Shown in pieces: positions 37,867 to 45,843 of a stretch of 64,000 nt of DNA (position 1 is its first letter; each line of letters opens with the position of its first letter). The stretch spans positions 62,001 to 126,000 of IMG/VR virus record IMGVR_UViG_3300042391_001376; one strand, given 5' to 3'. Source of the DNA: a virus. Both the position numbers and the translations under genes were made by a program. The notes below the pieces were generated by a model, which was not told the DNA's origin, searched no databases, and was given only the letters and a program-made list of their open reading frames with translations.

Positions 37867-38145
37867 TTAGATACCCGATTCGTTTATTTTTGCTGCATAA
37901 AGCTTATAATTGTATAAATTATTAATTATTTTCATAATTAATACTTTTCTTAATCTTTGAGTTTCTGGTTCGATATAATCCTGAGACATAATTCTATCTT
38001 GATATGGATATATTTCATTAACTTTTTCTATAAATACATCTATTTCTATGCTAGCATAATCTTGTTCTGCTAGTCCTATTTCTAGACATATCTTATCTAA
38101 TCTCGATTTTAGATAAGATGTATATTCTGTAGGGTTAAATTTCAT
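37867..38145 (-). CDS. Small helical protein (92 aa), unrecognised
   Basis: ATG at 38145, 9 bases after the 57-residue gene, with a GAGGAGCTAAAA-like ribosome site (AGGAGC). Almost wholly helical, with two amphipathic helices separated at YPYQDR. It is the fourth in a run of four small helical genes (38849 down to 37867) with overlapping or close junctions. Such runs of small proteins often carry phage regulators or host-takeover factors; nothing here identifies one. Confidence 0.5.
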   Translation of the reverse strand: MKFNPTEYTSYLKSRLDKICLEIGLAEQDYASIEIDVFIEKVNEIYPYQDRIMSQDYIEPETQRLRKVLIMKIINNLYNYKLYAAKINESGI

Positions 38146-38154
38146 TTTTAGCTC

Positions 38155-38328
38155 CTATGACCAAGGATCTGAATATACTTGGAATAAATATAAATTAAAT
38201 TCTTCATCTATTGGTATTCTGCCCTGGCCTTGTACCTGATTAGGTTTATCGCTTTTTTTTACATAACTTTTTGTAGCGCTATTATATTTCAGATTTTCTA
38301 ACGCAGAAAAATTCATAAATAATGTCAT
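38155..38328 (-). CDS. Small protein (57 aa), unrecognised
   Basis: ATG at 38328 shares one base with the TAA of the 79-residue gene (TAATG), so translation is likely coupled; stop TAG at 38155. The protein starts MTLFMNFSALENLKYN, has a Lys/Ser/Gln-rich middle and ends in an aromatic acidic segment (NLYLFQVYSDPWS). The coupling and the 9-base gap to the next gene support that it is real. Function unknown. Confidence 0.55.
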   Translation of the reverse strand: MTLFMNFSALENLKYNSATKSYVKKSDKPNQVQGQGRIPIDEEFNLYLFQVYSDPWS

Positions 38329-38567
38329 TATGCAACCGTGTTTAATAAATTTTTTAAAATTGCGATATTATTTTCAAGCATCTTGTAAGTTCCTTCTTCA
38401 TTAGAGCTAGAATATTCATCAGGTAGAATAACACCATTCGTATATGCGTCTTCTGGATCGAGACCCAAGATCCTTGCCACTCTATATATATGAAGTTTCT
38501 TTTGGTGTATAACTTCATCTGTTAAATGCTGCTTTAATTCTTCTGGGATACTGTCAAAAATTGCCAT
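38328..38567 (-). CDS. Small helical protein (79 aa), unrecognised
   Basis: ATG at 38567, following the 83-residue gene by 30 bases with AAAGG about 7 bases upstream. Two to three helices, with HLTDEVIHQKKLHIYRVARIL in the middle (key segment HIYRVARILGLDPEDA) that could be a small helix-turn-helix, but no DNA-binding signature is clear. Last codons overlap the next ATG. Confidence 0.55.
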   Translation of the reverse strand: MAIFDSIPEELKQHLTDEVIHQKKLHIYRVARILGLDPEDAYTNGVILPDEYSSSNEEGTYKMLENNIAILKNLLNTVA

Positions 38568-38597
38568 AATGTATAGGTTTCCTTTTTGCGGGTAGTA

Positions 38598-38849
38598 TTA
38601 TTCAAGTTCTGCAATTAAAGATAATAAATCTTTATACACTTCTACAATTTCCTGTAAATCGCGCTCTATGTGAGAAGCTGCGCTATTAGAATCAAAAGTT
38701 CCGGCCACCCAGGTGTCTATATCAAAAGAACTGTTAATGCCCAATTGAGCGGTTAGGGCAAACATTCTATTCGCTATGTATCTTTTGGCCACTTGAAGCT
38801 CTTGAAGCTTCTCTTCTGTCGTTAACAGATTAAAAATATCAGATGCCAT
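38598..38849 (-). CDS. Small helical protein (83 aa), unrecognised
   Basis: ATG at 38849 with AAAGGA 7 bases upstream. Acidic and helical: a helix from residue 10 to 30 (EEKLQELQVAKRYIANRMF), a loop with DTWVAG, and a C-terminal helix (EIVEVYKDLLSLIAELE). The pattern of two antiparallel helices suggests a small coiled-coil. It opens the run of four small genes after the DUF6065 gene; the 80-base gap before it is AT-rich with no convincing promoter. Confidence 0.55.
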   Translation of the reverse strand: MASDIFNLLTTEEKLQELQVAKRYIANRMFALTAQLGINSSFDIDTWVAGTFDSNSAASHIERDLQEIVEVYKDLLSLIAELE

Positions 38850-38930
38850 TTATATTCCTTTTGTTTTGGATTCTTGTAATTTATATAGTAACTACTCAAA
38901 GAAAAATGTTATAAAAAATACCTATAAAAT

Positions 38931-39635
38931 CTATTGTTCTGGCGAATTAAGGTTAGGTAGGCCAGAGTACTTTGGCCCTATCCTATCTCCGTCTGAATTA
39001 AGGCCAGTTTTGATTCCTTTAATCCAGGTCCATGGTTTTTCTATATTATTTCTAGATTTAAGGTAATTATATTTTTCTCTTTCTGCGACTAGTTCTGGAA
39101 AATCTGATCTATTAACAACTTCAAAGTTGACACTTGGCATCAGGGATGGGTCGAATATAGTAAAGAATATAAAGGGTTCTCCCTTTTTAAAGATAACAGG
39201 TTCATTTATTTTTGTGATAACCCAATTTGTTTGCAGTTCATCCGGCCACCAATCGCTTGGAATTGTTGCCGTCATAGGAGATGCCCCGTCAACATAGTAA
39301 TTTGGAGATCCAGTTGCCCACAAGTGATATGGAGATTCTGTATTTATTACCCATCCAGTAGCAAAAGAAATCATTCCATTAATATTTGAATGAGCAAAAT
39401 TCCAACCATTATGGACTCCACCGCTAATAATTTGAGCTGGGGAATTGCCGCCATTCCAGATAACAGTAACATCTTCGGGCAACACCATCTCCCAACCACT
39501 AACATTCGCAGTTGTGACTGGGGTACATTGATATGCATGCTTGTTGTATGTATTGTCCATCCAGTCACGTTTTATTCTAGATTGCTTAATTTCTACTGGA
39601 TTTTGAAGAGTTTTTGATAAAGTTATTTTTGTCAT
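38931..39635 (-). CDS. DUF6065-like phage protein (234 aa)
   Basis: ATG at 39635, 17 bases after the 2OG oxygenase gene. The sequence has the Trp- and Pro-rich pattern I associate with DUF6065: a W-x-x-HAY-x-C-x-P start (residues about 25-40), WNGG, LWATGSPNYY followed by a DG, then DWWPDEL, NWVITKINEP and KGEPFIFF. This family is common in phages of aquatic bacteria and often lies next to 2OG oxygenases and 'HSP20-like' virion genes; its function is not known. No catalytic site is apparent. Confidence 0.5.
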   Translation of the reverse strand: MTKITLSKTLQNPVEIKQSRIKRDWMDNTYNKHAYQCTPVTTANVSGWEMVLPEDVTVIWNGGNSPAQIISGGVHNGWNFAHSNINGMISFATGWVINTESPYHLWATGSPNYYVDGASPMTATIPSDWWPDELQTNWVITKINEPVIFKKGEPFIFFTIFDPSLMPSVNFEVVNRSDFPELVAEREKYNYLKSRNNIEKPWTWIKGIKTGLNSDGDRIGPKYSGLPNLNSPEQ

Positions 39636-39652
39636 AATTATTATTATCCCTT

Positions 39653-40372
39653 CTATATTGCATGAACTATATAGTCGTTGTCTAATTTTTTAATATTTTT
39701 TAAATTAGATTTTGGATTTCTCATCTCTTTTCCGCCATTATCACTCCCTGTATATGGGTAATGAAATCTTGAATTATAGTCAAACATAGTAACCGCTGAG
39801 TACTTTACTCCAGATTTAACGGGTAGTGCCTCATGCATGAAAATAAAATTAGATGGAAATAATATTATATCGCCTATTTTTGGTTTAATTTTAAATCCTA
39901 AATTATTAAAGGCTAACTCGCCACCTTCGTAATTGTCATTAAGATAGACTACAGTAGAAACCGTGCTGGAATAACTGAAACCGTCATCTCCATGCTGTTT
40001 AAAATGTTGACCAATTCCATATTTGATGTAGTTTATCTCTTCCATGTAATCCATTCTTATATTAAATCTTGTTTCGTAATCATAGAGACATTCTAGCACC
40101 GTTTCTTTAGTCTTCATGTATATATCAGTTAGCTCAGGTATGTCTTCTGTAATTGAATTTAATATTGATTCAGAAATGTGAAAATCATAACAATTTCTAT
40201 AAGATTTTATATAGTCGCCATCGCCAGTAGTGGCTTCTTTCCACTTGTTATGCCCGGTGTTGTTTTTGCTTAATACATTTTCTAGGGCCTCTATAATTAA
40301 ATCACTATTTTTTAAAGCATTCCTATATAACACTATGCCAAATCTTTTGTCTAAGATATACTGAATATCCAT
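39653..40372 (-). CDS. 2OG-Fe(II) oxygenase (239 aa)
   Basis: ATG at 40372. The iron site is intact: H127-G-D129 (in FKQHGDDG), distal H180 (in FMHEALPV), and K190 after SGV at the position of the 2-oxoglutarate-binding basic residue. TVVYLNDNYEGGELAF and KIGDIILFPS strands are typical. It is expressed from a candidate divergent promoter (40419-40448) opposite another 2OG oxygenase on the plus strand. Likely a protein hydroxylase acting on a virion or host protein. Confidence 0.75.
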   Translation of the reverse strand: MDIQYILDKRFGIVLYRNALKNSDLIIEALENVLSKNNTGHNKWKEATTGDGDYIKSYRNCYDFHISESILNSITEDIPELTDIYMKTKETVLECLYDYETRFNIRMDYMEEINYIKYGIGQHFKQHGDDGFSYSSTVSTVVYLNDNYEGGELAFNNLGFKIKPKIGDIILFPSNFIFMHEALPVKSGVKYSAVTMFDYNSRFHYPYTGSDNGGKEMRNPKSNLKNIKKLDNDYIVHAI

Positions 40373-40375
40373 AAC

Positions 40376-40404
40376 TTGATTTACCAGCCCTTTTGATATA
40401 TAAT
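40376..40404 (+). promoter_or_regulatory. Sigma70-type promoter for the plus-strand oxygenase
   Basis: TTGATT at 40376-40381, a 17-base spacer and TATAAT at 40399-40404. Predicted start near 40411; the leader holds CAGGAGAAG, 4-8 bases before the ATG at 40441-40443 region. Best promoter in the window. Confidence 0.6.
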
Positions 40405-40418
40405 GATCTAATCGAATT

Positions 40419-40448
40419 ATTATATCACAGGAGAAGCACTGATGACAA
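40419..40448 (-). promoter_or_regulatory. Divergent promoter for the minus-strand oxygenase/accessory block
   Basis: Minus strand TTGTCA at 40448-40443, 18-base spacer, TATAAT at 40424-40419 preceded by TGA (extended -10). The -35 lies over the first codons of the plus-strand gene, and the two promoters overlap, so they may compete. Confidence 0.45.
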
Positions 40449-41062
40449 ATGCTCCAGAATTTAATATATTACCAGACCATTTTGGAAAGGGTCCAGAAAA
40501 TATATATACTTTTCAAAATTTTATTGAAAAAGACGACTTAAAAAGCATAAATGATTTTGTAGCAAATATAAAAATTTGGGATAATAATAGCAAAAGCGTG
40601 AGTTATGCAGATGGTTCGAGTAGATACAGTGCTGAGCTTTGGCACGACCGAATGTGTAGTGGGGAAATAATAAAATCTTTAAGTCCTGATATCTATAATT
40701 TAATAGATTCTTATATTATAAAAATGCAACATATCGCAGAAGAAATATTTAACTGCAAACTAAAAAAAAGACCTCCAGTAGTTGTTTGCTGGAGACCAAG
40801 TGATATGCAATTGCCTCACGCAGACAAACAGTTGCAAGATGGAAGACCAAATGCATTCCCCGATTATGATTTAAACTCATTATTTTATTACAATGAAGAT
40901 TTTGAGGGCGGTGAACTATATTACCCACAACACGTTAAAAAAATAATTCCTAAAGCTGGTTTAGCCGTTCTGCATCCGGGAGATATAAATTATTTACATG
41001 GAGTTACCCCAGTTCTTTCTGGACGTAGATGGGTTACTCCTTCGTTTTATACGGTCCAATAG
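40442..41062 (+). CDS. 2OG-Fe(II) oxygenase, the only plus-strand gene (206 aa)
   Basis: ATG at 40442 (frame and stop TAG at 41060 fix it), with a strong GGAG site upstream. The metal site is H126-A-D128, with distal H186 (in YLHGVTP) and R195/R196 in SGRRWV as the 2-oxoglutarate contact; FYYNEDFEGGELYY and KAGLAVLHPG strands complete the fold. It is more distant from the four minus-strand oxygenases of this window than they are from each other. Its own promoter, opposite orientation and convergent end with the hexapeptide gene suggest a separately acquired, separately controlled gene. The 60-base convergent gap (41063-41122) is AT-rich with only a weak imperfect inverted repeat. Confidence 0.75.
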   Translation: MTNAPEFNILPDHFGKGPENIYTFQNFIEKDDLKSINDFVANIKIWDNNSKSVSYADGSSRYSAELWHDRMCSGEIIKSLSPDIYNLIDSYIIKMQHIAEEIFNCKLKKRPPVVVCWRPSDMQLPHADKQLQDGRPNAFPDYDLNSLFYYNEDFEGGELYYPQHVKKIIPKAGLAVLHPGDINYLHGVTPVLSGRRWVTPSFYTVQ

Positions 41063-41122
41063 TTAATAACTAGTAATTATAAAAAATAATTTAATTTATA
41101 TAACTACTGTTTTTATGCTATA

Positions 41123-41530
41123 TCAGCAAGGGAGGCAGCAGCCGCAGGTACCCTTATTGCAGAAGGAGATAGGAAAACCTGGCGGGGCAAAGAAACCTGG
41201 TGGGGAAAAGAAATCTGGCGGGGAAAAGAAATCTGGCGGGGCAAAGAAGCCTGGTGGGGAAAAGAAACTTGGTGGACCAAAAAAACTTGGTGGAGAAAAA
41301 ACTCCATAATCATAATTTATAGCTGTGCCAAGTAATACTACCGAAGTATCTGTTAAGGCTGTAACAACTTTGTCATTAAGATTGATGTCTTGAGTAGAAG
41401 TAGTTACAACGGTGCCCACAACATGGCCTGCCGCAATGATCGCAGCATTTGCTGCTGCCCTAGTAGTGCCTTGGGCTATTGCAGGCTTAGCGTTTTTTCT
41501 ATTTTGCTTTTTACCAGTATTTTCAGCCAT
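41123..41530 (-). CDS. Pro/Phe hexapeptide-repeat protein with Cys-rich tail, copy A (135 aa)
   Basis: ATG at 41530, 1 base after the stop of the 648-residue fibre. Residues 1-15 are basic; 16-40 are Ala-rich (KPAIAQGTT, then a small-residue helix); 41-77 hold two strands; 78-119 are seven F-x-P-P-x-F hexads (x = S, G, A or D); the last 12 residues carry five Cys (C124, C129, C131, C132, C135). A paralogue with the same plan lies after another fibre at 57591-58014. The pairing with fibres suggests a fibre cap, chaperone or anchor whose Pro pairs could be hydroxylated by the nearby oxygenases. No known family is recognised. Confidence 0.65.
   Translation of the reverse strand: MAENTGKKQNRKNAKPAIAQGTTRAAANAAIIAAGHVVGTVVTTSTQDINLNDKVVTALTDTSVVLLGTAINYDYGVFSPPSFFGPPSFFSPPGFFAPPDFFSPPDFFSPPGFFAPPGFPISFCNKGTCGCCLPC
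41174..41299 (-). repeat. Seven 18-base repeats coding F-x-P-P-x-F
   Basis: In-frame 18-base units within copy A of the hexapeptide gene. The pattern is visible on the plus strand as repeated GGTGGGGAAAAGAAA-type units. Near-identity of the units implies expansion by slippage or recombination. Confidence 0.8.
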
Positions 41531-41531
41531 A

Positions 41532-43478
41532 TTATGCTACCAAATCTCCTAAAGCAACCCATGTATCAGTTGCGCGTTTAATAAGTGTAGCAGATGACCA
41601 CTGTGCACGCAACTTAAGACCAGGAGTACCGTTTAGTGTTACTCCTGCTCCTGCCGTAAGTGTGCACTGGCCAGCTAATGTTTGAAGGACTGTGAGAGTA
41701 GTCCCTACCGGAAAAGCTACTGAAGAGTTAGGTGGCAATGTCAGCGTATTGGCTGAAGCATTCCCCATTTCGATCATCTTTCCGCTGTCTGCTAATACTA
41801 GTGTATAGCTAGCTGCCTGAGCGTTAGTGACTGTGTCAGTAATAATTCTCTGGTAGTTAGTGCCGTCATTTGTGAATTCCCAACAGTCTGTTGTTTCATT
41901 CCAACGAAGTACTACGTTTGTTGAAGTTCCGCGTTCTACTTCGATCCCAGCATTAACCGATGGAGTGCCTGCTTCATTATTATTTAATACAATAATGTTG
42001 TCATCGATTGTTAAAGTCTCTGTGTTGATACTTGTGGTAGTTCCTGAAACTGTTAAGTTACCAGAAACGGTTAAGTTTCCAGCTACTGTTGGATTAGAAG
42101 TATTAACCCAAGCAGAACCGTTATATGATAGAAGTTGATTTGTTGCTGCTGTGGTAATTGTAACATCAGAAAGATCTGTTATCCCTAACGTCTCAGTGAG
42201 GCTAGCGTTAACCCAAGCTGAACCGTTATACTTAAGAAACTGACCACTTGCAACTGAAGTAATTGTCACTCCGCCAACGTCATCAATGTCATTGATAGTT
42301 GGGATTGAACCCCATTCAAGACCTGATGTAGCCGACGAGTTTGCTCTTAAAAAGTTTCCATCTGTTCCAACAGCTAAGCGATTAACTGTATTGTCAGCTG
42401 TTCCGACAACAAGATCACCTTTAGCATCGATTAGCGATTTTAGAACTGCGTTGTTGCCAGCATCAGAAACAGCTATTGTTGCAGCGTTTTGCACGAATGC
42501 GGTAGTTGCCAACTGAGTGTTGCTAGTAGCGTTTGCTGCGGTCGGTGCAGTAGGGACTCCAGTTAAACCTGGGCTAGCTAATGTTGCGTAACCAGTGAAT
42601 GATACGCTAGATGTCTCTTTGCCAGAAATTCTACCATAATCGTCTACAGTAAAATTGCTAACAAAACTGGTTGTATTTGCGCCTGAAGTATTTGATTGAG
42701 CTACTGTAGCAAGATCAATACTATCCGCATTAACAACTATTCTTGTTCCATTTGCAGAAACAACATCTATAGAATTGCCAGTCTTGACCATGCCGTCACC
42801 CACTACAAATGCTGCGGTACCGGTAAATTGAGAAAAGCTAAGATTATCTGTTCCTAAAACAATTGCATCGTTTGTACCAGTTCCAGTGGTAGTTAAGATA
42901 AATGCTTGACCACCATTGCTACTCCCAGCTACTACGTATACTGAATCGCCAGCAGAAACTTGACCAGCAACACTATTATTGGAATCCGCACGACGAGTTA
43001 ACACAAATGGGTTAGATGCATCGCCTTGTGCTGTAATTATGTATATTCCGTTTTGTGTTGCAGTTGCTTGGTTTTTTACCAAGATGCTTTTGCCAGTAGT
43101 TTGAGAAGTTCCATCAACAGTTAGTCTCCCATTGGCATCACCAGTGAGAGTTGCTCCTACTCCAGCAGTTCCGTTTGCATAAGTGCAAGTAGGAAGAGCT
43201 GCTGCTGTAGCATAGGCTACTGCATCATGCCAATTCAAACCAGCGGCTACCGTATCAACATAGCCTCTTGTGGCCAAGGATGTCGAACTTGTTCCTGCGT
43301 TTGAAGTAACAACAGAAGTAACGTTTAACGTACCATCTACCGCTATATTGCCAACAACTGTGCCAGACGAGTTTTTAAATTCTGCTAATGGAGCGCTTGC
43401 TCCAGTAGCTGCTTTGATGACAAAAGATTCATCATATACTGTAATTTCTGGTGCGGTTTCAATCCTTAGGCGGGCCAT
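41532..43478 (-). CDS. Fibre/decoration protein A (648 aa)
   Basis: ATG at 43478 with AGGAG upstream. N-terminal 60 residues bind elsewhere in the virion by analogy; then a VVNADSIDLAT-type region, an ASPGLTGVPTAPTA repeat shared with other fibres, IDDVGGVTITS and LSDVTITTAATNQLLSYNGSAW modules, and a TVSGNLTVSGTTTSINTETL block (split: NLTVSGTTTS, INTETLTIDDNIIVLNN). The last 35 residues (GTPGLKLRAQWSSATLIK and a WVALGD end) nearly match the end of the 830-residue fibre. It forms a pair with the hexapeptide gene just downstream, a pairing repeated at 57.6-60.5 kb. Confidence 0.65.
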   Translation of the reverse strand: MARLRIETAPEITVYDESFVIKAATGASAPLAEFKNSSGTVVGNIAVDGTLNVTSVVTSNAGTSSTSLATRGYVDTVAAGLNWHDAVAYATAAALPTCTYANGTAGVGATLTGDANGRLTVDGTSQTTGKSILVKNQATATQNGIYIITAQGDASNPFVLTRRADSNNSVAGQVSAGDSVYVVAGSSNGGQAFILTTTGTGTNDAIVLGTDNLSFSQFTGTAAFVVGDGMVKTGNSIDVVSANGTRIVVNADSIDLATVAQSNTSGANTTSFVSNFTVDDYGRISGKETSSVSFTGYATLASPGLTGVPTAPTAANATSNTQLATTAFVQNAATIAVSDAGNNAVLKSLIDAKGDLVVGTADNTVNRLAVGTDGNFLRANSSATSGLEWGSIPTINDIDDVGGVTITSVASGQFLKYNGSAWVNASLTETLGITDLSDVTITTAATNQLLSYNGSAWVNTSNPTVAGNLTVSGNLTVSGTTTSINTETLTIDDNIIVLNNNEAGTPSVNAGIEVERGTSTNVVLRWNETTDCWEFTNDGTNYQRIITDTVTNAQAASYTLVLADSGKMIEMGNASANTLTLPPNSSVAFPVGTTLTVLQTLAGQCTLTAGAGVTLNGTPGLKLRAQWSSATLIKRATDTWVALGDLVA

Positions 43479-43546
43479 ATTACTCCTATTTTGTTTATAA
43501 TAAAAACTAAACTAATAGTAATAGCCTTAATCAAATATATGTAAAA

Positions 43547-44155
43547 TTAATTCCACCAAGCAACTGCCGCATATTTTATACCTTTTGTAATTGGAGTACT
43601 TTGATGAAAGAAAGGCACCTGGGATGGAAAGAAGATTATATCTCCTTCTTTTGGCTTTAATTCTAGCCCAATTTTTGGGAATTCTAGAATCCCACCATCA
43701 TAATCATCATTTAAATACACCAAACCAGATATAACACGAGATAAAATTGGAGAAGTATCTAAGTGAACAGAAAAAAAATCTCCTAATTCGTATTTTAATG
43801 TGCTGTATCGATCTTGCTCATATGCCTTTATGGCAATGCCGATTCTCTGCGTGTAGTCTCTAAGAGCAGCAGAAAATGAACGATCTATAACATTAAAGAT
43901 TGAGCTAGATAAATAATTTACTTCATTAGACTCATTTGATCTAAAAAAATCTATTTGTTTACTACTTCTAAAAGAATTTACTTTTTCTTTAGTTTTATCC
44001 CCATGATAAATTAAGCTGTCTCTCCATGCGTATTCTGTATTTAATTCTGATAAAGTATTTATTTGGTTAAGAACTTTTTTTGGATTTTCTATACCATTAC
44101 GATAAATTACAATTGAATTATTTATTTTAATAAAACATTTACTGTCTTCATCCAT
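43547..44155 (-). CDS. 2OG-Fe(II) oxygenase (202 aa)
   Basis: ATG at 44155, 2 bases after the glycosyltransferase stop, with no ribosome site, so coupled to it. Iron site H131-L-D133 and distal H184 (FFHQSTPI), K194 after KGI as the 2-oxoglutarate contact; GLVYLNDDYDGGILEFP and PKEGDIIFFPS strands. It matches the prolyl-hydroxylase class in size. The tight coupling to a glycosyltransferase suggests that the two act on the same target, for example hydroxylation followed by glycosylation; that order is inference. Confidence 0.75.
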   Translation of the reverse strand: MDEDSKCFIKINNSIVIYRNGIENPKKVLNQINTLSELNTEYAWRDSLIYHGDKTKEKVNSFRSSKQIDFFRSNESNEVNYLSSSIFNVIDRSFSAALRDYTQRIGIAIKAYEQDRYSTLKYELGDFFSVHLDTSPILSRVISGLVYLNDDYDGGILEFPKIGLELKPKEGDIIFFPSQVPFFHQSTPITKGIKYAAVAWWN

Positions 44156-44157
44156 AT

Positions 44158-44964
44158 TTATTGTGTTATTCTCTTTAAAAATTCTAACATTTTACCAGTA
44201 TATTTAATGCGTCCAAAATGGGTCAAGTTAATAGTTGGGTCAACCCAAATCTTTCCCCCCATCTTTTGCCAATATCTACAAAAACCATAATCCTCAGACA
44301 AGAATCTTCCATCATCATCTACATAAGAATTAAACAAAGCGTAGGCGTTTTCTGTTTCTTCGCCGTGCAAAGCTCCTGTATCATCTTTGTATTTTAACTT
44401 TTTGTACTTTTTAAACATTTTGTCAAATACTTGACGCTTGATAAGCATAAAGCCAGTTCCTGCTTCATAGCATTCGATTGCGCCATTATCAATATTTAAT
44501 TGAGTTTCTCCTGGCTTGGTCATATGGACTACATATCTTGTAGCGTATTCCATAAGATCTTGGGCCGGCAAGTCGGCTTGTGCACCTTCTTTTACTTTAT
44601 CCCAATTAATTTCCTTGATTGGATAAGACGCAGTCATGACATCCTTATCGTGCCACAATAACTTTAATATAGCTTCTTTGTCAAATTGAAGATCGACATC
44701 TATAAATACCATGTGGGTAAAGTCTGGACTACCCATGAACTTGGCAACCAAGTTGTTTCTTGCGCGGTTGATTAAAGAATCAGATATTGTGCAGACTGAA
44801 TACTTTAAACCTATTTCTTTAAAATAAAGACAAGCTTGCAAAAAGCTCATCATAAAAGGTTCTGTTACGTGTGAATCATAACATGGGAGAGCAAAAAATA
44901 CATTCCACTCTTGAAGCTTTTCTTTAGGGATTGTTATGTTTATTGGTTGTTCTTCTACAGGCAT
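44158..44964 (-). CDS. Family 2-like (GT-A) glycosyltransferase (268 aa)
   Basis: ATG at 44964. GT-A signature: VFFALPCYDSHV start, SLINRARNNLVAKF helix, FIDVD with D89-V-D91 as the metal/nucleotide-sugar motif, E224-D225 (SEDYGFCRYW) as the likely base region, and LTHFG with H249. Soluble, without membrane segments. A strong promoter (44972-45000) has its -10 only 7 bases from the ATG, so the transcript should be leaderless. Its first residues (MPVEEQPINI) resemble those of the upstream gene at 45837 (MSAEEQQIKI), and the promoters match as well, so the 5' ends may be duplicates. Possible targets are fibres or glycans of the virion. Confidence 0.75.
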   Translation of the reverse strand: MPVEEQPINITIPKEKLQEWNVFFALPCYDSHVTEPFMMSFLQACLYFKEIGLKYSVCTISDSLINRARNNLVAKFMGSPDFTHMVFIDVDLQFDKEAILKLLWHDKDVMTASYPIKEINWDKVKEGAQADLPAQDLMEYATRYVVHMTKPGETQLNIDNGAIECYEAGTGFMLIKRQVFDKMFKKYKKLKYKDDTGALHGEETENAYALFNSYVDDDGRFLSEDYGFCRYWQKMGGKIWVDPTINLTHFGRIKYTGKMLEFLKRITQ

Positions 44965-44971
44965 ATAGTCT

Positions 44972-45000
44972 ATTATAGAGTATTTTTTAGTCTAGGTCAA
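44972..45000 (-). promoter_or_regulatory. Strong promoter giving a leaderless glycosyltransferase mRNA
   Basis: Minus strand TTGACC at 45000-44995, 17-base spacer, perfect TATAAT at 44977-44972. Seven bases separate the -10 from the ATG at 44964, so transcription should start at or within a base of the start codon. Confidence 0.6.
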
Positions 45001-45837
45001 GATCTGTTGCAAATATATTTTGCGTAACAATCTCACCATCTACTACATGCGTTATTTTTTTAATTTTAGAACTTATTACGCGCCTTAGATCGATACCTTC
45101 TTCAGATTTAAAATTAAATTCTTTTTTTGAACCTTTATTTATATGATCATTGCATACTGCTACAATTTTTCTTGGATAATGAATAAAAATTAAATTACTA
45201 GCTTCTAAAGTGCAAAAATGACACTCAATCTCTTTTAGTTGATTTAAAATTATAGAATAATTTTCACCTTGTCTATTAAATTCTATTTCGTTATATGCTT
45301 CATTAACAAAATACATTGGTATTTTATTATCACGTTTAGAAATAAACGTTTTATTTTTTACAGAATGAGTTAGTGAGTAAGTGTGATTAAACATACCCAT
45401 CCCATCAAATGGTTTTGCGGGACACGATAGATGATCAATTATTATTGAACAATCTTCCATTTTTTCATCTAGGTATAAATCAAATTGAATTTCAGCTGGA
45501 TAAATATCGTCCCAAATTTTTATGACAAAATAACCATTGTCTAGTACTGCAAATCCGAATTAAACCTTTAAACGATTCATTTGATATATATGAGATCGAA
45601 GGTTTTCCTATTTGTTTTCCTAAATAGTGTTTATGTATAATTTTAAGATGAGGTTGGTGATCGCAAAAATGTTTTTGATCATAAATTTCACATAAAGAAT
45701 TAATAAAGATTTCAAATACTTTTTTATCTTTTACTGGATTAATTGTAAATCCGTTAATCACTAAATGTGAAACTATTTCTTCATCATGAGAAGTCTTACC
45801 GAGGGTTTATTTTTATTTGTTGCTCTTCTGCAGACAT
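44987..45837 (-). CDS. AdoMet-decarboxylase-like protein with C-terminal zinc-type motif, two CGG +1 sites (282 aa)
   Basis: Three open pieces lie in successive +1 frames: ATG at 45837 to CGG 45799-45801, then to CGG 45555-45557, then to the stop at 44987. Joined, they give 282 residues. Residues 24-110 resemble prokaryotic AdoMet decarboxylase (SpeD): HLVINGFTINP near 24-34 and GLI-G-F before a strand pair ending in KIWDD. The SpeD self-cleavage and catalytic Ser/His/Cys positions are not conserved, so decarboxylation is unlikely. Residues 205-231 have C205-x2-C208 and C228-x2-H231, a possible zinc site. A promoter with TTGACA at 45844-45872 implies a leaderless start. The pieces by themselves lack good starts. 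Alternatively a decaying pseudogene. Confidence 0.4.
45555..45557 (-). other. In-frame CGG, +1 recoding site 2 of the SpeD-like gene
   Basis: Context TTA ATT CGG ATT. Skipping the C gives GGA TTT GCA, restoring G-F as in the SpeD family. Both frames are open only between 45559 and 45492. Confidence 0.55.
45799..45801 (-). other. In-frame CGG, +1 recoding site 1 of the SpeD-like gene
   Basis: Codon 13 after the ATG at 45837, context AAC CCT CGG TAA, so the zero frame stops at once. Skipping the C gives GGT AAG ACT and enters the long middle piece. The overlap window is only about three codons. Confidence 0.5.
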
Positions 45838-45843
45838 ATAAAA

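Noticed and set aside
41063-41122. Bidirectional terminator in the convergent gap
   Set aside because: Only a 10-base AT-rich inverted repeat with a mismatch and a long loop; too weak to call.
41115-41309. Plus-strand Lys/Gly-rich ORF (GGEKKSGGEKK pattern) and its counterpart near 57.6-57.8 kb
   Set aside because: They are the complement of the F-x-P-P-x-F repeats and have no ribosome site or promoter.
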